A DNA stretch of 64,000 nucleotides from Tetrapisispora phaffii CBS 4417 (lineage: Eukaryota; Ascomycota; Saccharomycetes; Saccharomycetales; Saccharomycetaceae): contig NC_016521.1 of the NCBI RefSeq assembly GCF_000236905.1, positions 806,001 through 870,000 on the forward strand. Direction: 5' to 3'. The position numbers were made by a program, and so were the translations under genes. The notes below the pieces were generated by a model that was not told the DNA's origin, searched no databases, and saw nothing but the letters and a program-made list of their open reading frames with translations. Position 1 is the first letter of the stretch. Each line of letters begins with the position of its first letter. This document shows positions 17,638-29,130 of this stretch, in pieces.

Positions 17638-20523
17638 ATGAGGTTTTCACATTTCTTAAAATACAATGCTGTTCCAGAGTGGCAGAATCATTATATGGAC
17701 TATAATGCACTGAAAAATTTGATTTACACTTTACAGACTGATGAATTGAAACAACAAGATACTACTATAGATGATGCAAATGAAGATGGTGATCAAAAAT
17801 CCTATTTCACTAGAAAATTGAAAAGTAATTTCTTTAAGAAAGGTAATGGCAACTCAAACTCCAGCAGGAAATCATCAAGTAAAAGTGTCAACAACATTAT
17901 AGAGATCAACAATAAAACAAAAAACGCAGGGCAACATGATGATGGTAATGATAATGATGAGGCTGGTAAGGTGGGTATCTCGGCCTTGGATAATGCGGAT
18001 TTTGTACAGGAAGAAACCTTTGAATTGGATGATTATAAAAACCTTTCAAGTAGTAACAAAAATTCGAAAAAATCAGGTAATTCTTTACAGAAACCTACAA
18101 ATTTAATCAGAAATGCATCATTTAAGAAAGTTAAAGGAAAATTTTGGGAACATTCAAGACGTTCTTCTTCAGCAAGTGATAGTGAAAGTAAAACATTATC
18201 AAATACTTATGATACTTTTGTTAGTAATTTGTCAACTGAAAAATTTAAAGTTGATGATTTTTATAAAAGATTAGAGGCCAAGTTTTATGAAAAATATGAA
18301 ACTCTGATAAAAGATTTCGAAAAACAAGGTATTTATATAACTACTGGAGATGATTTTCAAAATCCAGATATTAGTGATCTGAATTCGGAGTTTACAACAG
18401 GTTCTTTAGGGAAACAACAAATTCCAGTTTCAGTTGTCTTGAGTGAAAATTTACAGAATAGTAATAATTCAACTATAAATAATGATATGTTTTCAGATGA
18501 AGATTTCGATGAAGAAGATGAAGATTTCGAATCAAAGGATAATACTGCATTGTTACACTATTCTCAATTTAATGTCAAATCACAAAAAAAGTCACTGTTG
18601 AAACAATCTGTAATCAATCTATATATCGATTTATCGCAATTGAAGTCATTCATTGAACTAAATAAGATGGGGTTCAGTAAAATTACAAAGAAAGCAGACA
18701 AAGTTCTACATCTCAACACAAGAGAAGAATTAATTCAAAGTGAAGAGTTCTTTACTGACACATACACTTTCCTATCAGAAACTATTAATGAATTGAATTT
18801 CAAAATAACACAACTAATCACATTATTAGCAAAACTAATGGGTAATCCATTTAGGATGGACGAGTATAAGAAGGAATTGAAACAATATCTCCATGATCAT
18901 ATCGTTTGGGAAAGAAGTAATACCTGGAAAGATATGCTAGGCATTGACTCCTATGTAAACGAAGAAGAATTAGCAAGGGAAGCAGAAGCAAAGAAAAAAG
19001 CAGACAGAGAACATCTATACCTTGATTGTTATTCATATCCATTACCTTTCCAAATACATACAAAAAAACCGAAGATCGACATAGAAAATCTATTGATCCC
19101 AAAGTTGTTTTTCACCAAAAAAGCCTTCAAGATTGCATTCATTTTCGTCGTCACTGCTATATTATTAGGTATCAAGACTTTTAATGATCCAGTTGAACAT
19201 CGTTGTATGGCATTAGTCGAATGTGTAGCCTTTTTATGGGCAAGTGTTGCTTTACCATTGTGGGTTACTGCTATGTTGGTTCCTTTATTGACAGTTCTGT
19301 TCAGGGTATTGAAGAATGATGATGGCACTGTTATGACAGCTGTAGACGCATCTTCGACTATTCTTGCGTCAATGTGGTCTTCAACAATCATGATTTTATT
19401 AGCAGGTTTTACATTAAGTGCCGCACTAGCTAGATACGAAGTTGCCAAAGTGTTGGCTTCTTGGTTATTGGCATTTGCTGGTGAGAAACCTCGTAATGTG
19501 TTGCTAATGGCTATGGCTGTTGTTTTCTTCTTATCCATGTGGATTTCAAATGTTGCTTCTCCAGTTTTAACCTATTCTTTAATGTCACCAATTTTAGACC
19601 CTTTGCTTGCTGATGACCCTTTCGCTAAATCATTGGTATTAGGTGTTGCATTAGCTGCTAATGTCGGTGGTTTGTCCTCTCCAATTTCATCTCCACAAAA
19701 TATTATTTCTATGGAATATCTTACCCCATATAATATCGGATGGGGTCAATTCTTTGCAGTAGCTCTACCAGTCGGCATAATTACATTGCTCTTGTTCTGG
19801 GGTTTAATGTGTTTAACATTTGATCTAAGTAAAACAAAGATTGAAAAATTCGTACCTATTAAAACTGCATTCACTATGAAACAATATTTTGTGGTTGCTG
19901 TCACTTTGGCAACTATTTTACTTTGGTGTGTTGAATCTGAAATTGAAAGTGCTTTCGGTTCTTCTGGTCAAATTGCCGTTCTACCAATTGCCATCTTTTT
20001 TGGTTCTGGTTTACTAGGCTTGCAAGACTTACAAGCTTTCCCATGGTCCATTGTCATTTTAGCTATGGGTGGTATTGCTTTAGGTAAAGGTGTGCAATCA
20101 TCAGGCTTGTTAGCAACAATTGCTAATGCTCTACAAAGAAGAATTGATCACGATTCAGCAGAAGCTGTTTTATGTATTTTTGGTATTTTAATGTTGGTCG
20201 TTGGTACATTCGTCTCGCATACTGTCTCAGCTATTATTATTGTTCCTCTAGTTCAACAAGTTGGTAATAAATTAAGTGAGGCTAAAGCTGCACCAATTTT
20301 GGTTTTTGGATGTACCTTGTTAGCATCAGGTGGTATGGGTCTAGCTTCATCGGGTTTCCCTAATATTACGGCTATATCAAAATTAGATCGTAATGGTGAC
20401 CCATATTTGAGTATGCTTACTTTCATATCAAGAGGTGTTCCTGCATCATTGATTGTTTTTGTCGTCGTCATTACTGTAGGTTACGGTATTATGAGTTCGA
20501 TTTTGAAACCAGTTGTCTCATAG
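17638..20523 (+). CDS. PHO87/PHO90: low-affinity phosphate transporter with SPX domain (PHO87/PHO90 type)
   Basis: Predicted protein of 961 residues; Pho87 and Pho90 have 923 and 881. These plasma-membrane proteins import phosphate at low affinity, and their SPX domains restrain transport. The N-terminus MRFSHFLKYNAVPEWQNHYM starts the SPX domain, which is split by low-complexity Ser/Asn/Asp insertions and ends near residue 400. From about residue 485 a divalent-anion:sodium symporter (SLC13-like) domain with about 12 hydrophobic segments follows. It includes the SPISSPQNI block (near residue 680) and the late SGGMGLASSGFPNITAIS block (near residue 900), the paired helical-hairpin motifs of this family. 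The vacuolar Pho91 is less likely, because the N-terminus matches the Pho87/Pho90 type. A CACGTG palindrome lies far upstream. Confidence 0.92.
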   Translation: MRFSHFLKYNAVPEWQNHYMDYNALKNLIYTLQTDELKQQDTTIDDANEDGDQKSYFTRKLKSNFFKKGNGNSNSSRKSSSKSVNNIIEINNKTKNAGQHDDGNDNDEAGKVGISALDNADFVQEETFELDDYKNLSSSNKNSKKSGNSLQKPTNLIRNASFKKVKGKFWEHSRRSSSASDSESKTLSNTYDTFVSNLSTEKFKVDDFYKRLEAKFYEKYETLIKDFEKQGIYITTGDDFQNPDISDLNSEFTTGSLGKQQIPVSVVLSENLQNSNNSTINNDMFSDEDFDEEDEDFESKDNTALLHYSQFNVKSQKKSLLKQSVINLYIDLSQLKSFIELNKMGFSKITKKADKVLHLNTREELIQSEEFFTDTYTFLSETINELNFKITQLITLLAKLMGNPFRMDEYKKELKQYLHDHIVWERSNTWKDMLGIDSYVNEEELAREAEAKKKADREHLYLDCYSYPLPFQIHTKKPKIDIENLLIPKLFFTKKAFKIAFIFVVTAILLGIKTFNDPVEHRCMALVECVAFLWASVALPLWVTAMLVPLLTVLFRVLKNDDGTVMTAVDASSTILASMWSSTIMILLAGFTLSAALARYEVAKVLASWLLAFAGEKPRNVLLMAMAVVFFLSMWISNVASPVLTYSLMSPILDPLLADDPFAKSLVLGVALAANVGGLSSPISSPQNIISMEYLTPYNIGWGQFFAVALPVGIITLLLFWGLMCLTFDLSKTKIEKFVPIKTAFTMKQYFVVAVTLATILLWCVESEIESAFGSSGQIAVLPIAIFFGSGLLGLQDLQAFPWSIVILAMGGIALGKGVQSSGLLATIANALQRRIDHDSAEAVLCIFGILMLVVGTFVSHTVSAIIIVPLVQQVGNKLSEAKAAPILVFGCTLLASGGMGLASSGFPNITAISKLDRNGDPYLSMLTFISRGVPASLIVFVVVITVGYGIMSSILKPVVS

Positions 20524-20894
20524 CTGTTCATAGAATAAATACATATACAAACAAATACACATACACATACACATACACATATTTTATATATTATAAGAAT
20601 TTTATCTTCACGCCTTTTAATTTAATACCTGGCGGCTACGTCGCGTAAATATTTCATCTCCTGCTAATTCCTTCAAGTCATTCAAATCACTGAAATAAAA
20701 ACTAATATACGTATTAATATTTCAATATTAACTTCTTTGAATTCATAACACTTTTTCGAAATAGTGTTTATTAAAGTTCAATTGAAGAAGAACATTTTTA
20801 TTCACAAAGAAACTAAACTATCTGAAGACTGTATTATTTGAGGGCATTCTGAGATTATAGAAAATTACAGGTACTTAAAAGAATACTGTTCATT
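20524..20894. other. PHO87/90-IOC3 intergenic spacer
   Basis: About 370 bp. It begins with a CACATA-type hexanucleotide microsatellite at about 20556-20580 in the transporter 3' UTR. At about 20630 it contains TGGCGGCTA, a partial URS1-like site. The rest is an AT-rich promoter. Confidence 0.5.
20556..20580. repeat. ACACAT microsatellite
   Basis: About four tandem ACACAT units directly after the phosphate transporter stop codon. Confidence 0.8.
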
Positions 20895-23249
20895 ATGGCA
20901 TCGGATGGCAATTCTTCCATAGATGTTATCAACGATGAGAATATAAAAGAAGTGAAAGGGACCATAAAAAATAATAAAGTGATTAAACCTCAATCTAATA
21001 AGAAAACTAAGAAATCAACTACGACGGCTAATTCTCAGAAACGACAACGAAAAATTTCTGATTTCCAAAATGTTAAAACAGTTCATAAAGCTATCAGAAC
21101 AAATGCTCATCTACTTCCAAATAAGATTAAAGGAAGAGCAACTGATAGTAAAAGTCAGAAAAATGCTAAGTCTAGAGGGAAAAATTCCGCCAATGATGAT
21201 AATGACGAAAACGATGATGATGATAGTGATTCTCCAAACGGTAAAAAGGATGAGAAGGTTGATATTACCATGAAGAATGAACTATTTCATTTCCATAACA
21301 TATTGCAACCAGACTTTGAGAAATTAAATCTAAAGGATTCAGTTTGGTCATCTAATGTAGCATTAAATAGTTCAGATTTCTTGACAGCTGACAAAAGTTT
21401 GCATAATAAAATGATGAAAGAAATAGATAATCCGAATCAAACTAAAGAACAGGATAATTATTTATCATTCCTGAAAAATATGAAGTCAGTAAGTTATGCA
21501 GGTGATATCGTAAAAATAATGTCATTTATTAACAAATTTTACAATGTTTTTGATCCAGAGCTATTGGATATATCATATCAAGATTTTGAAATTGGATTGG
21601 ATTTATATCCAGAGGCAACTGATAACGACGGCCAAGAAATAAAAAAATATTCTGATTACATTGATACCAAGATTATTATTGAATGTGAAGATAAAATGAA
21701 CTTGATCTTTTTAACAACTTTAAAATTATTGTTGGTCAATCTAAAAACTGACAACCAGCTAGACTTGCATAGACCATATGCATCCTTTGCCAATTTGAAG
21801 ACTAAAGAAGTGTTCACTAAGCTAGTTAGGGGTATGCGTCAAAACGCTTTGAATTGGGGATTACCTAAAGAGTGGAGAGAATTTATTGATAGTGATAAAA
21901 ATATTCTCGATAAAAACGATCCAGATGAATCTGACTTAAAAAACAATTCGTCTAACGATAATTTGAATGACAGCTTAGAAACTGATCCAACTTCTGAAAT
22001 TATCAATATCCCATTATTTAATATGCAATTAGGAAAAACTGGTATATTTGCTATTGAGCCAAAAGATAGAATTATCCTATTAAAAACACTAGTGAATTGG
22101 TGTATCTCCTATTCGACGAGAATACACAATGAAATCTATAGACTATCGCATATTAAAGAATCAGAGTTTGGTTTAAATACTCAGCATGTCAGCAGATTAA
22201 TGTTAGAAGGTTACGATTTGACTACTGCACAATTTTACAAACTGTGTAAATTGGTGGAATTAAGGTATGAGAATAAATTAAAAAGAATCAAATCAAGAAA
22301 ACCAATGACGGAAGAAAAGCAGCAGGAATTCGATAACAAATTGAAGATATTAAAGGAAATCCAAAAACAAGTTGAAAAATCCCCAAAGGAAGATCAAGTT
22401 TCAACAAATATATCATTTTATAATGAATGGCTCGAAATATTTGCCGGGGATTTTCAATCAAATCCTTTAAGTGATCCGTTTGAGGACAGTAATAGACTGA
22501 GGTCACAGGAGTTCTTTATTGGTCGTTTACCGCAGCTCGGAGATTTTTATCTTCCTATCCTTTCTACATATTATGATCCGAAAGGTACGATTCCACCATA
22601 TACAGGTGCTAGAGAACTTCATAACTATTTCAAAAAATTCTCCACTAATAATCAAAATAGCTTGTCTAAGTTCAAAAACATAGAAAAGATTCAAGTTCCA
22701 CAGTTCAAGATTTTATTTTGTAATACTTCTGCAATTGTTCAAGATTCGTCGAAAATAGAAGCAAATACCTCTATTGGAAGTTATTGGTACGAAGTGTGCC
22801 ATGATGTAAAATCATTGGAGATTTTCATTGAGAATATTAGTAATTCTATCGAGAATATCTCTAAGGAAATAGTTAAGAATAAAGAGAAAGAAGATGTTAG
22901 TGAAAATTGTCTCTTCTATGCCAAACTAGAAATTTTTAGGGATTTTCTAAAAAACATTCATTCTGTTTTTGATACTATTGAAACCAGAAAAGTTGAATAC
23001 GATGATATTTCATCAACATCAAGGTCGTTAAGAAGCTCAAAAAGAGGAAGAGTTAACTATTATGATGAAGATAAAGATTCTGCTGGTGACAATGAGAAGG
23101 AAGATGAGAATTATGCAGATGAGGATAACCTTGAGGAACAAGGTGATGAAGATGATGAAGATGATGAAGGTTTACAAAATTCTGAAGTTTATGTAAAAGA
23201 GTCGAGGAGTGAGAGAATGTTAAGAAGAAATAAGAATAGACGTAAGTAA
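20895..23249 (+). CDS. IOC3: IOC3/ESC8 family, subunit of the Isw1a chromatin remodeller
   Basis: Predicted protein of 784 residues; S. cerevisiae Ioc3 (YFR013W) has 787 and its paralogue Esc8 (YOL017W) 714. Ioc3 pairs with Isw1 to form the nucleosome-spacing complex Isw1a, which represses initiation at some promoters. The N-terminus is basic, then acidic (residues ~95-120). The conserved central part contains FYNVFDPELLDISYQDFEIG and a long helical stretch with LNLIFLTTLKLLLVNLK-like sequence. The C-terminus has a basic SRSLRSSKRGR patch and then an acidic tail ending in RRNKNRRK. A glycogen synthase gene lies convergent next to it, as IOC3 lies close to GSY1 on S. cerevisiae chromosome VI; the intervening CMK1 is absent here. 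Confidence 0.8.
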   Translation: MASDGNSSIDVINDENIKEVKGTIKNNKVIKPQSNKKTKKSTTTANSQKRQRKISDFQNVKTVHKAIRTNAHLLPNKIKGRATDSKSQKNAKSRGKNSANDDNDENDDDDSDSPNGKKDEKVDITMKNELFHFHNILQPDFEKLNLKDSVWSSNVALNSSDFLTADKSLHNKMMKEIDNPNQTKEQDNYLSFLKNMKSVSYAGDIVKIMSFINKFYNVFDPELLDISYQDFEIGLDLYPEATDNDGQEIKKYSDYIDTKIIIECEDKMNLIFLTTLKLLLVNLKTDNQLDLHRPYASFANLKTKEVFTKLVRGMRQNALNWGLPKEWREFIDSDKNILDKNDPDESDLKNNSSNDNLNDSLETDPTSEIINIPLFNMQLGKTGIFAIEPKDRIILLKTLVNWCISYSTRIHNEIYRLSHIKESEFGLNTQHVSRLMLEGYDLTTAQFYKLCKLVELRYENKLKRIKSRKPMTEEKQQEFDNKLKILKEIQKQVEKSPKEDQVSTNISFYNEWLEIFAGDFQSNPLSDPFEDSNRLRSQEFFIGRLPQLGDFYLPILSTYYDPKGTIPPYTGARELHNYFKKFSTNNQNSLSKFKNIEKIQVPQFKILFCNTSAIVQDSSKIEANTSIGSYWYEVCHDVKSLEIFIENISNSIENISKEIVKNKEKEDVSENCLFYAKLEIFRDFLKNIHSVFDTIETRKVEYDDISSTSRSLRSSKRGRVNYYDEDKDSAGDNEKEDENYADEDNLEEQGDEDDEDDEGLQNSEVYVKESRSERMLRRNKNRRK

Positions 23250-23453
23250 TTTGAGAGCATTTTAGTTAAGGATTGAAAATCCTAAAAATATCATAACATG
23301 CATTTTGTTTTACAATGGTATAGTTATCGTTATAACACATGTTAATTGAACATTATTATTTATTACAATTATGTATATAGTAGTATAGTAATTTATAAAC
23401 TTTTTTGGTTAAATTTTAGTACTTATTCAACCTGTAATTTATTTTTTAGTATA

Positions 23454-25625
23454 TTAAGCTTCATCATCATCAAATTCCTTATCGTTACTCAAAACAAAGT
23501 AGTCATCGGCATTGACTGCATCTTGCAAGGTTCCTAAATCACCAGGAGTCATATAAACAGTTGATGGTGTTATGCTACCTGATCTTAAGCGGAAATCTGT
23601 TGGTGATCCTGGTACACTTAGAGATCTTTTGATTTTTATTTTTTTATCTCCGGCCATGGAATACATATCAGTGTCATTAATATTATCTTCTTCACCATTA
23701 GCGGTTGCATATTGCTTGAAAACATCTGGGTAAGCTCTGTATAATGCAAGTTGGCGAGCTTTAATATATTCTAAACCCATTCTCTTCCAATCTAATATAT
23801 CAGATAATCTTTCAGTTCTGTTTCTTTGATTAATTCTTTGTCTTCTATTTTTCTTAACAAATTCTTCCATATAGTCGACTAACTGCTCAACACTTTCATC
23901 TGGATTTTTGAAACGACGGTCGACAATATAAATACCATAATCTTTAGCTTGGTCTCTCTCAATTAAATCTTCCATATAAGCACCAAAACCGGATAGATTT
24001 GTAGTGATTGATGGAACACCCATGACAGTACATTCTGCAGGAGTGTAACCCCAAGGTTCGTAATAGGAAGGAAATACACCTAAATGACAACCGCGAACGA
24101 ATTCGTCATAATCCAAACCTAAGATTGGGTTGTTAGCATTTAAGAATTCTGGGTGGAATATAACTTTCACACGATCTGATTGATTGTTAAAAAGCTGAAC
24201 ATGTCTGATTTTATTTAAAATTGGGTCGGCATCATCATCGCACATATTGTGAGTAACGACTGGAGGCAATTGTCCATAAGGTCTTCTTAAAGCTAAGACA
24301 CGTCTCTTTAATAGAACTTTGTCACTGTCGTGTAACAGCTCATTCAAATCTGTTGGGATTTCATTGTTGATACCAAAATGTGGATACTTCATTGCATGGT
24401 CAAAAATCCTCCTGCTGATTAACTTCGTCACTTCATTTACTGTATTTTCCAATGATTTTACAACTGCTTGTGATCTTAATGCCTCGACAGTAAAGGAATT
24501 AGTTTTTGCTGGCATGATAATAAAAGCAACGACAGTCTTTTTAGAACCAGAAACTTTTAATCTATAATTTAATCTTGCTAAGGCCTCAATATACATGTCA
24601 GCACCCTTATTTTTATATTCATATCTGCCAGCGATAAAGAAGTACAAGGTGTCATCTAAGTTGAAGTCATAACAACCATGGAAATGACCTTGGACAAAAT
24701 CATTGATTTTTTCTTTTTTGACAGCATGTAAATTTTGGAATTCATGAACAGCTTGGAATTTTGTAACATTTAAACCATTTGGTAAAATACCATCAGGTTT
24801 TCTCTTCAATAAATGTTCCGCTTCAAATGCTGTTATTTGAGACACAGTCGTGAAGACGTCAGCAGTGTGTGCAGCGGCTCTCTCGATACAGTAACGATGA
24901 TAAATACCAAATTTACCTGCTTCATGATCTACATCAATGTCTTGTAAAGTATTATAAAAATCAGTTTCACCAGAAGCACATAAATATCTTCCTAAAATTG
25001 TTGCATGAGTAGTAAAAATTGTAACTACGTCAATTCTCTTCTTTCTACATAAAGGCAAAGCAATACCTGCTAGCCATTCGTGGAAATGGGCTATAATAGC
25101 ATGAGTTGAGTCTCTAGTGACCAATTCGCCTAAAAACCAGACTACAGCATACCCTAATAACACTGCGTTATTAGTCTCAAGATCGCTTTCAGGTGTTGGA
25201 ATACCGACTAAATTCCAAATATCAGATTTCCAATCATTTAGATATCCTTGTAATGAATTCAAATCGAATAAAATTACACGAGGAGCACCTTCAATTAACC
25301 ATCTACCATAGACGAAATTAACATTTTTTTCTTTCATGGAGATCAAAGTGTCCCTAACTGCTAATAATCCATCTGGATCTTCATCACTATTATTTGAATC
25401 AGAGCTATCTTTTGAGATGAAATTATTGATGTCATAAATATCTATAGTTTCGACTTCATTTTGATACGTATCAAAATTTAAAGGTCCTATTAAATGGTAT
25501 TTGTCATGATATTGTTGAACAGTTACTGGTGTTTTTGATTTTAAAACAGAATAAATACCACCGACTCTATTAGCTACTTCAGTTGCAATTTCGAACAGTA
25601 AATGATTTTTAATTCCACGAGGCAT
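23454..25625 (-). CDS. GSY1: glycogen synthase (GSY1/GSY2)
   Basis: Predicted enzyme of 723 residues; yeast Gsy1 and Gsy2 have 708 and 705. It transfers glucose from UDP-glucose to the non-reducing ends of glycogen (GT3 family, cytosol). The N-terminal Rossmann domain begins at [20 protein letters not shown]. Other conserved blocks are [14 protein letters not shown] and the nucleotide-binding region near [19 protein letters not shown]. The C-terminal tail [20 protein letters not shown] contains the serine/threonine cluster through which Pho85-type kinases inhibit the enzyme, and glucose-6-phosphate activation is expected. A Ser/Asp-rich insertion of about 15 residues around residue 75 accounts for the extra length. 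The neighbour IOC3 favours GSY1, but HAP1 elsewhere in the window is a GSY2 neighbour, so the ohnologue is not settled. Confidence 0.93.
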   Translation of the reverse strand: MPRGIKNHLLFEIATEVANRVGGIYSVLKSKTPVTVQQYHDKYHLIGPLNFDTYQNEVETIDIYDINNFISKDSSDSNNSDEDPDGLLAVRDTLISMKEKNVNFVYGRWLIEGAPRVILFDLNSLQGYLNDWKSDIWNLVGIPTPESDLETNNAVLLGYAVVWFLGELVTRDSTHAIIAHFHEWLAGIALPLCRKKRIDVVTIFTTHATILGRYLCASGETDFYNTLQDIDVDHEAGKFGIYHRYCIERAAAHTADVFTTVSQITAFEAEHLLKRKPDGILPNGLNVTKFQAVHEFQNLHAVKKEKINDFVQGHFHGCYDFNLDDTLYFFIAGRYEYKNKGADMYIEALARLNYRLKVSGSKKTVVAFIIMPAKTNSFTVEALRSQAVVKSLENTVNEVTKLISRRIFDHAMKYPHFGINNEIPTDLNELLHDSDKVLLKRRVLALRRPYGQLPPVVTHNMCDDDADPILNKIRHVQLFNNQSDRVKVIFHPEFLNANNPILGLDYDEFVRGCHLGVFPSYYEPWGYTPAECTVMGVPSITTNLSGFGAYMEDLIERDQAKDYGIYIVDRRFKNPDESVEQLVDYMEEFVKKNRRQRINQRNRTERLSDILDWKRMGLEYIKARQLALYRAYPDVFKQYATANGEEDNINDTDMYSMAGDKKIKIKRSLSVPGSPTDFRLRSGSITPSTVYMTPGDLGTLQDAVNADDYFVLSNDKEFDDDEA

Positions 25626-26813
25626 TGTAAATTAAAGTTACAGTTCTATGCAGTATTGATATATAAAAGTATTATAGTATGTTTTAAGATTAAATGGACA
25701 AAAGTTTTGAACATTCACAACACGACAAATATAGTTGTGTATTTATATGCGATACTATTGAGTAGAGTAGAGGGAAATTACCTTTGTCGGGAAGAACCCA
25801 GCAAACCTATTAGGCAACATAATTGGGAAGCCTCATTCCTGACAGTCTGTTTACGTTTCACTGAGCTCTACCTGAACTACTAATGTAATATCGTAATGTA
25901 ATTTACCTTGAACATGACTATCGTGGAGTTGACTTGAAAAAGAACACTGCGTGTGTCAAGAAGATATATATCCAAGTTCAGATACATACAGTCAAAACAT
26001 TAGACTTATGGTTGCTGAAGAAGAGAGGATAAACACATTAAGACCCCGAGAGCCTATGAGCATGCAGTAAGAAATTCACATTAACGAACAATCAAGTTCT
26101 TGTGTTCAGATCCAGTAGCTGTCGTTGTCTTTAACTGCAAGCCATACCCTCTTCCTCCCTCTCTCTTCGTAGATATGACTCAATTGAAAAGGTTCACTTG
26201 TAAGCGTAAGACGTCAGGCAGGAGCTGCGCTGGGTGTTCCATCTCCAATTGTATTCGTTAACAAGAATTATTGTAATGAACCTGCAACAACACAGCTGGT
26301 GAAGTAACGTTACATGGAGCAATCAAATAAAACAGTACTGAAAAAACAAGCCAGTAAAAAATATGTATCTTAAAGGTGCATAGTGGATGTAATAATAATT
26401 GGTTGTAGCCATCACATGGTGGATCAAAAGTTGAGCAAATTCTTGTAAATCGAAACAGCGTTGTATGTTATGATACAGGAGGGGGTGAGGGTAGGTTGGG
26501 TATTTTTGTTGAAAAAATACAATTAACCTTTAACGATCATTAATGTCTCGAATGGTATGGGAGAGGGTTGTATATGCGTATATGTAGACCGGCATGTTGC
26601 TATTTACAAAGAGAACCAACGATCGTTGTCTCAAAAGAGAATAAGAACACTTAAAAAAGCATCAATTGCATATCTGTTACTATTCAGAAGTATTTATTGC
26701 ATTAATTTATTTACACTAAATATAACTTGATACATGACTTAATAGTATTTCGACATTAGTTATTTTTCAATGGATGAAGGGTGGGGGTGGGAAATCGTTT
26801 AGATTGGTCGCAC
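25626..26813. other. glycogen synthase-glutaredoxin intergenic region
   Basis: About 1.2 kb between the glycogen synthase start and the glutaredoxin stop, so mostly the glycogen synthase promoter. No supported ORF, RNA gene or repeat. Confidence 0.5.
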
Positions 26814-27134
26814 TTATAAAGCGGCAACAAGCTTTTGTAATTCACCATTGTTCTTTAAAGCTTGTAAATCAGAGTTACCACCGATGTGCTTACCGTTTAT
26901 GAAGATGTTTGGAACGGTGTTTTGTTGTGTTAGTTCAGCTAAGATGGCTTGAATGGCTTGACCATCTTGCATTTGGTCCAAGTCCAAAACAGTAGCCTTG
27001 TCAGCTGGCACGTTTAACTCCTTGAACAAAGTGCTCTTAGAAGCTTGACAGTATGGACAATATGACTTGGCGGCGACGAAGATAGGCTTGGCGGCAATTA
27101 ATTCTTTGACAGATTGGGCAGTTGGAGCAGACAT
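26814..27134 (-). CDS. GRX1/GRX2: dithiol glutaredoxin (GRX1/GRX2)
   Basis: Predicted protein of 106 residues, the size of cytosolic Grx1 (110). It reduces disulfides and protein-glutathione adducts using glutathione. The thioredoxin fold carries the dithiol active site CPYC (Cys26, Cys29), the glutathione-binding TVP (73-75) and the glycine pair in GKHIGGNSDL (about 81-90). There is no N-terminal mitochondrial presequence of the kind in the long form of Grx2. The 5' UTR region contains an AGGGG stress-element-like motif about 20 bp from the ATG, too close to count as strong evidence. GRX1 and GRX2 are ohnologues and cannot be separated here. Confidence 0.94.
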   Translation of the reverse strand: MSAPTAQSVKELIAAKPIFVAAKSYCPYCQASKSTLFKELNVPADKATVLDLDQMQDGQAIQAILAELTQQNTVPNIFINGKHIGGNSDLQALKNNGELQKLVAAL

Positions 27135-28352
27135 TTTATTTTGTATGTGTATGTAAAGGGGAGTTTGTTTTTGTTTTTGTTTGTGTTAGTATACGTGTAG
27201 CATAGAAAGGATATAAACAATAGAAGACGATTCAATTGATACATAAAAGGGCTCCCTTATATATTAAATAATTTTTTGAAAATACTTAACAAGAGATTAA
27301 GAATACCAGCAATTTGAGTATAGTAGAGTACAGTAGCGTGTGAGTGTGAGTGTAAGGTAACGATTACTAATAAAAATGTCTCATAAAAATTGGTGAAGAT
27401 TGCAATTGTTAAAACGATAGTACCCTTGATCATTAACTAACACATTACGGTAACCACTGAACTTGACCACCATTCGTTTTTTTTTCTTAACTTTTATTTA
27501 ATATTTTCTCTCAAGCCTACTTAGTCGACTTTTAGTTACCAATTCTCGTTTGAAGATTATCATTATTAGCAAACGGTAAAATGTACCACCGATGTATGCC
27601 AACATGCTGAACTTGCATGCTATAAGCCTTTATGAAAAGAAAGAATACCTAGTTAGTAACAGGATATTGAAGACATCAGACATCTGCGACCAGAGCAAGC
27701 GGGCAGTGAGTGTGTAAGCGATCATCAGAAATGCCACAACGAAAAGCTTAGCAGCTGTTGTAACCGTCTTAAGCGTTCGTAACCCTTTTCTGTCAACCTA
27801 CAGACAACCACACTACCGCTGTTGCCCAAAAATAGGAAAACGGGCGTGCGAGGGGAGACGAGTGTTTCGTTTCTGATACTTTTTTGATTGTGTCCCCTTG
27901 TTTTCTCTTTCTTGTCTGAGCTCGCGTGGGCTCGCTTGGCTGGCTCGTGCGACGTGCACACAAATTCACGGTGATCGTCTTCGTCGTGGGAGACGATCAA
28001 CGATCACGATCGTTTTCTTTCACTTTGTAGTTGGATGGCTCCGGTTACTCTCTCTCGCTCTGGTTGGGTGAGTGCGTGCGTGCGTGTGTGCCTCCATGTC
28101 TCATGGTACTATGTGAAAGCAATTTCCCGGTTGTCTCTCATAAACGTATTACAGGTAATAATAATGTCAACGTTCACATCGACGACGACAATTGCTACCG
28201 TCATGTATTGTTAACTTCCACAAATTGTAACGAAATCTTACCGTTTAATCCTGAAATCACTGACACTTCTCTTGTTGGGGAGCGTTTTAGGTAAGAAAGA
28301 AAAAATTACAAATTAACAATTCAGAAAGGGCCGGGAAAAAGGTAAAAAGAAA
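27135..28352. other. glutaredoxin promoter region and spacer to tRNA-Ala
   Basis: About 1.2 kb with an unusually GC-rich centre (27750-28120), including CT-rich and GTGCGTGCGT runs. Two frames of about 90 codons (27725-28000 minus, 28031-28294 plus) have no conserved features, and the plus one starts with TTG. Two CCCCT/AGGGG stress-element cores are at about 27849 and 27895. Confidence 0.45.
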
Positions 28353-28425
28353 TGGACAAGTCCGGAGTCGAACCGAAGACCTCTCCCATGCTAAGGGAGC
28401 GCGCTACCAACTACGCCACATGCCC
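28353..28425 (-). tRNA. tRNA-Ala (anticodon AGC)
   Basis: A 73-base intronless cloverleaf on the minus strand. GGGCATG at the 5' end pairs with the 3' acceptor strand (one G-U pair) before discriminator A. The D-arm reads GGCGTAGTTGGTAGC (A box), the anticodon loop TTAGCAT gives AGC (inosine at 34 after editing), and the T-arm has GGTTCGACTCC. It closely resembles S. cerevisiae tRNA-Ala(AGC). Confidence 0.98.
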
Positions 28426-28659
28426 AGTATTTAATTGCCAGTAAATTGCAATATACAACCCTATCCATATCTTCTTAAATCTTTTTAATATATTACACTT
28501 TTTGTTAATAAATACAAATTCTATTACACATTATTCTCTCTTCGTCTTTTAATATGTATATTATAAAACTACTTATTAACATACAAACTAAAATATTTTA
28601 TATTGCAATGTTCTCTTCTGTATTTGGTATGTATCTACGTATATCGCTAATGTTCTCTC

Positions 28660-29130
28660 TTAACTTAAAACTCTATCTAGATTATCATTATTCTCAAGAA
28701 TATCCATGGTTTTGATATTGTTCAGAACATTACTCTTACTTGTTTCAGTGATTGACCCATCACACATTATCATTTCGTCTAATATATTATATGCTTTCTC
28801 AAAATTGAAAATTATATCCAATTCACAAACATTACCAAAATATGTATCCATAGTCTCTACATATCTATGAACGATCTCCAAAGTCAATAATTCATTGTCA
28901 GAGTTTTGACTTATACCACATATGAAATATAAACTCGCGTATCTTCGATAGACTACCTTATGATCACCATATTCAACTATATTGCACATCTTCTTCTTAC
29001 GTGCTAGTATTATCGACGTTAATGCCTTCACTATCTTTGTCTTCTCTTTGGCAGCAATTGCAGTGTACCATTTCTGTAATCTTAACTTCCCTTGTCGAGA
29101 GATTAATAGCATATATTTGATGTTTGCCAT
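28660..29130 (-). CDS. APS1: APS1, AP-1 clathrin adaptor sigma subunit
   Basis: Predicted protein of 156 residues from the ATG at 29130, exactly the length of S. cerevisiae Aps1 (YLR170C). The frame continues 24 codons upstream, but [20 protein letters not shown] is the invariant sigma-adaptin N-terminus, so the internal ATG is the start. The small longin-like subunit belongs to the heterotetrameric AP-1 complex, which recruits clathrin and cargo at the trans-Golgi and endosomes. Family blocks seen are [38 protein letters not shown] and the region around [13 protein letters not shown]. The following gene on the same strand is DPH5, as for YLR170C-YLR172C. Confidence 0.96.
   Translation of the reverse strand: MANIKYMLLISRQGKLRLQKWYTAIAAKEKTKIVKALTSIILARKKKMCNIVEYGDHKVVYRRYASLYFICGISQNSDNELLTLEIVHRYVETMDTYFGNVCELDIIFNFEKAYNILDEMIMCDGSITETSKSNVLNNIKTMDILENNDNLDRVLS

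Noticed and set aside
19029..19538. 169-codon minus-strand frame inside the phosphate transporter
   Set aside because: Antisense of conserved transmembrane helices.
27725..28294. Two ~90-codon frames in the glutaredoxin upstream region
   Set aside because: The plus-strand one starts at TTG; both are in GC-skewed simple sequence with no family features.
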